Source: Lacticaseibacillus jixianensis (GTDB taxonomy: Bacteria > Bacillota > Bacilli > Lactobacillales > Lactobacillaceae). Taken from it: a stretch of 40,183 nucleotides of DNA. The notes below the pieces were generated by a model, which saw nothing but the letters and a program-made list of their open reading frames with translations, was not told the DNA's origin and made no database searches. The stretch covers positions 1 through 40,183 of the forward strand of contig NZ_RHOJ01000022.1 in the NCBI RefSeq assembly GCF_003946485.1, written 5' to 3'. The position numbers and the translations under genes are program-made. Shown here in pieces: positions 38,258 to 40,183 of the stretch (its first letter is position 1; each line of letters opens with the position of its first letter).

Positions 38258-38944
38258 ATGAGCGAACCTGTCATTGGCATTATCGGCGCCGGCAAGCTCG
38301 GCTCCACCCTGGCGCGCATCGGCACCAGCCGCGGCCTGCCCGTCATGATCTCCAGCACCCACCCGGTCCAAGACCTCAAGTGGGTCATCGACACCCTGGC
38401 ACCGGGCGCCGTCAGCGCCACCGACCAGGACGTGATCGCAAAAGCCGACGTGATCATCCTGGCGATCCCCCTGAGCCGCTACCAGGATCTTGACCCGGCC
38501 GCGTTTGCCGGCAAGGTCGTCCTGGACGCCACCAACTACTGGAAGGAAGTCGACGGCACGCACAACACGATTTCCAGCTTCACGCATTCCAGCGCCGAGG
38601 TGATCCAGGACTGGCTGCCCGCCGCTAAAGTGGCCAAAGCCTTCAACCACATGGGCTACCACGACCTAGAGATCGAAGTCGACCGCCACCCGGACGTGCC
38701 GCGCGCCATGGCGTTTGCCACCGACCACGACGACATTCGGCCGCTCGTGGCGCAGGTGCTCACCGCCTTTGGGTTTGACCCCTTCGACCTCGGGCCGCTG
38801 CGGTTCGGCCTCCTGCTAGAGCCGGGCAGCCCGCTGTTTGGCGAGGCGATCCCGCGCACCGAGTTCGCGGCGAAGCTGGCAGCAATCTACGCCAGCCCGT
38901 TTGGCCAGCAGATCATCGCGGCGCGCGGTGGGGAAATCAAGTAA
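38258..38944 (+). CDS. NADPH-dependent F420 reductase-like oxidoreductase
   Basis: A 228-residue Rossmann-fold protein of the F420-NADP oxidoreductase family. IGIIGAGKLGSTLARI at the N-terminus binds NADP, ISSTH near residue 34 fits the 2'-phosphate site, ADVIILAIPLSRY and VLDATNYW continue the fold, and AKAFNHMGYHDLE holds the substrate-pocket positions. Its gene starts one base after the LLM gene stop, with GGGAGG just upstream. Lactobacillaceae do not make F420 as far as is known, so flavin or another quinone-like cofactor is more likely. The stop codon overlaps the first base of a family A array. Confidence 0.85.
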   Translation: MSEPVIGIIGAGKLGSTLARIGTSRGLPVMISSTHPVQDLKWVIDTLAPGAVSATDQDVIAKADVIILAIPLSRYQDLDPAAFAGKVVLDATNYWKEVDGTHNTISSFTHSSAEVIQDWLPAAKVAKAFNHMGYHDLEIEVDRHPDVPRAMAFATDHDDIRPLVAQVLTAFGFDPFDLGPLRFGLLLEPGSPLFGEAIPRTEFAAKLAAIYASPFGQQIIAARGGEIK

Positions 38945-39070
38945 AGGTGCGGCGGGTTCGCGTATTTAGGGGGACAGCCAGCCTAGGTCAAGGCATTGCC
39001 GGCGTTTTTTGCCGGCGAGGACTTGACCGTAGCTGGATGCTCCCCCGTTGCGAACCCAAAGCCCGATTAC
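38944..39070 (+). ncRNA. family A structured element, unit 1 of the 127-bp array
   Basis: A 127-bp unit that starts at the stop codon. Stems: GGGTTCGC/GCGAACCC, GGGGGA/TCCCCC, CCAGC/GCTGG, GTCAAG/CTTGAC, GCCGGC/GCCGGC, with CATT and GAGG in the internal loop. Confidence 0.82.
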
Positions 39071-39197
39071 AAGGTGTGCAGGGTTCGCGCACTTAGCGGG
39101 ATGGATAGCCTAGCATAGGGTATTGTCGGCGTAGTTTGCCGACGAGGCCCTATGCGTAGCTAGCCACTCCCGCGTTGCGAACCCGGAACCCAGTTAG
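39071..39197 (+). ncRNA. family A structured element, unit 2 of the 127-bp array
   Basis: Exactly 127 bp. Stems: GGGTTCGC/GCGAACCC, GCGGGA/TCCCGC, TAGC/GCTA, GCATAGGG/CCCTATGC, GTCGGC/GCCGAC. Several stems differ from unit 1 on both sides. Confidence 0.82.
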
Positions 39198-39324
39198 AAG
39201 GTGCGTAGAGGTCGCGCACTTAGGGGGACGGCTAGCCTAGCTCAAGGCATTGGCGGTGAACTTTGCCGCCGAGGCCTTGAGCGTAGCTAGCTGCTCCCCC
39301 GTTGCGACCTCGAAGCCCGATTAC
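39198..39324 (+). ncRNA. family A structured element, unit 3 of the 127-bp array
   Basis: Exactly 127 bp. Stems: GAGGTCGC/GCGACCTC, GGGGGA/TCCCCC, CTAGC/GCTAG, GCTCAAGG/CCTTGAGC, GGCGGT/GCCGCC with one U-G. All paired positions are retained despite sequence change. Confidence 0.82.
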
Positions 39325-39352
39325 AAGGTGCGGCAAGTTCGCGCGCTTAGGC
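39325..39352 (+). repeat. family A element, partial
   Basis: AAGGTGCGGCAAGTTCGCGC then GCTTAGG is the start of a fourth unit; the rest is replaced by unrelated sequence. The following 100 nt, to the next gene, hold no other clear feature. Confidence 0.65.
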
Positions 39353-39459
39353 ATCCTTATTTCCTAAGCTGCAGCCTCGCCAAGGCTCCTGGCTTTCTTT
39401 TCCAATCATGAGTTACGTACACTTAAGGGAGAACCCGACTTTGTAAAGGAGGCTCCCGT

Positions 39460-39912
39460 ATGCCTTGGGATATGACTGACTACCCGCCATCGATGAAGTA
39501 CCTGACACCACTGACGCGCAAGATGGCCATCGCGATCACCAACGCACTGCTTGCGGACGGTTACAAGGACGACCAGGCGATCCCCATTGCCACCAGCCAT
39601 GCTAAGAAGTGGTACGAGAAAGCAAGCGTCTACGAACGGCGCCAATACGGCAAGACGCCCGCCCCAACCAAGCACGACCAGCACCACCCCGCCACCGCAC
39701 GGGAGCGGCGCCTCCACACGGCAATCACCGAGGTGCGGCCGCACGAAGATGGCTGGGCCATCGCGGCCAAAGGAGCCAAGCGCGCCGCCGAGGTGTTTGA
39801 AAAAAAGGCCGATGCCGTCGCCCGGGCCAAAGAAATCGCCCGCAACAAGGACGCGAAAGTCGCCATCTACAAGCGCAGCGGCGACCTGCAGGAAACAATT
39901 AAACCACGTTAA
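39460..39912 (+). CDS. ChaB-like / DUF2188 two-domain protein
   Basis: A 150-residue soluble protein. Residues 1-55 (MPWDMTDYPPSMKYL, RKMAIAITNALLADGY, AIPIATSHAKKW) resemble the ChaB-like N-terminus found in lactic acid bacteria. Residues 88-148 (VRPHEDGWAIAAKGAKRAAEVFEKKADAVARAKEIARN) match DUF2188, whose members are small stress-linked proteins of unknown function. A histidine-rich linker joins them. AAAGGAGGC lies 7-12 nt before ATG. It is monocistronic and ends at a terminator. Confidence 0.85.
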   Translation: MPWDMTDYPPSMKYLTPLTRKMAIAITNALLADGYKDDQAIPIATSHAKKWYEKASVYERRQYGKTPAPTKHDQHHPATARERRLHTAITEVRPHEDGWAIAAKGAKRAAEVFEKKADAVARAKEIARNKDAKVAIYKRSGDLQETIKPR

Positions 39913-39929
39913 CGCACAGCTTCACCCTC

Positions 39930-39958
39930 ATCAGCATCCTCACCGGTGCTGATTTTTT
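39930..39958 (+). terminator. rho-independent terminator
   Basis: ATCAGCATC and GGTGCTGAT form a 9-bp stem with a T-G pair, followed by TTTTTT. It ends the ChaB/DUF2188 gene. Confidence 0.85.
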
Positions 39959-40047
39959 GTGCCTGGCGCACGTCCCCTGACAAAAAAGTGCCCGCCGCAG
40001 TATCGCGTGCAGGACACCGAATATTACCCGGGCAATCAGCTTAATCC

Positions 40048-40090
40048 GGGTATACCAAACACGGTTGTAGCGCAGGTAATGGGTATACCC
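40048..40090. promoter_or_regulatory. two GGGTATACC palindromes
   Basis: GGTATACC palindromes lie at 40048-40056 (as GGGTATACC) and 40081-40090 (as GGGTATACCC), 33 bp apart, about three helical turns. They lie in a 190-nt gap without a gene. Their role is unknown; an operator is possible. Confidence 0.3.
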
Positions 40091-40104
40091 ATCCAGATAT
40101 GTGC

Positions 40105-40183
40105 GCAATCGGGTTCCGGGCTCGCAACGGCAGAGCGCATTGCTACGCCTGGCACTTCACTCGCTTTGCGAGCAAAGCACCAG
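40105..40183 (-). ncRNA. family A structured element, cut by the window end
   Basis: On the minus strand the 3' part reads GCTCGC, AAA, GCGAGT, then CCAGG, CGTAGC, GTTGCGAGCCC and CCCGATT. It matches the right side of family A, with a tip stem GCTCGC/GCGAGT. The left side lies beyond 40183. By analogy a minus-strand gene should end a few nt beyond it. Confidence 0.65.

Noticed and set aside
38944-39324. Integron-type attC sites
   Set aside because: Placement after stop codons and a hairpin fold resemble attC, but the RYYYAAC/GTTRRRY core sites are not evident and no integrase or cassette array is present. Kept only as an analogy.
39899-40108. A 69-codon minus-strand open frame
   Set aside because: It overlaps the terminator of the preceding gene and has no family features or convincing ribosome binding site.

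Overview
The window looks like a chromosomal segment of a high-GC member of the Lactobacillaceae, such as Lacticaseibacillus or a close relative; I do not assign a species. The evidence is an L-lactate dehydrogenase, proline iminopeptidase (PepI-type), a PepV-like dipeptidase, a Cys42-type NADH oxidase with a Rex-like operator, cellobiose-class PTS permeases, CcpA-type cre sites, strong AAGGAGG ribosome binding sites and GC-rich coding sequence (about 60% by eye). No phage, insertion sequence, rRNA, tRNA or CRISPR was seen.

Layout. 1-2.3 kb: uracil-DNA glycosylase, an RsmC-like methyltransferase and ldh (minus strand). 2.5-5.8 kb: a three-gene ABC exporter-like operon (ATPase plus two permeases) whose promoter has a C8 tract in its spacer. 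5.8-7 kb: an AT-rich small membrane protein and a DJ-1/PfpI protein. 7.1-9.3 kb: a divergent DUF1343 (NamZ-like) protein and a nitroreductase. 9.3-16.9 kb: a minus-strand gene set that reads, in transcription order, aspartate 4-decarboxylase, GntR regulator, [structured repeat array], PepV-like dipeptidase, glycosylasparaginase, GrdB-like protein, PTS EIIC, PTS EIIA. This suggests uptake and breakdown of a GlcNAc-Asn-type compound, with aspartate decarboxylated to alanine. 17-21.8 kb: a membrane protein, then a beta-glucoside PTS EIIC and 6-phospho-beta-glucosidase divergent from a GntR regulator, with a cre site in the promoter. 21.8-24 kb: two paralogous small membrane proteins, an AlkD-like protein and a histidine phosphatase. 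24.3-27 kb: an autoregulated XRE/membrane-protein pair, Rex-controlled NADH oxidase and a broken HigBA module. 27-32.7 kb: a nitroreductase, pepI, and a ROK regulator divergent from a third PTS EIIC plus a TIM-barrel-like protein. 32.7-40 kb: an AAA ATPase, a DUF1801-OmdA protein, a TetM-like GTPase, an alpha/beta hydrolase, an LLM oxidoreductase with an F420-reductase-like protein, and a ChaB/DUF2188 protein.

The most striking content is non-coding. A family of roughly 125-nt elements ('family A') occurs as about ten full or near-full units and five partial ones at six sites. Each unit folds into a long hairpin of four stacked stems. The stems differ between copies but stay paired by compensatory changes, while short internal-loop motifs (CTTAG, CTA, CATT, GAGG, GTA, GTT) are conserved. 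The AAGGTGC end lies within 0-5 nt of the stop codon of the preceding gene at every complete site. G-U wobbles are all on the strand of that gene, which points to a structured RNA in the 3' UTR. A second covarying 3'-UTR element ('family B') occurs twice. I do not recognise either family.
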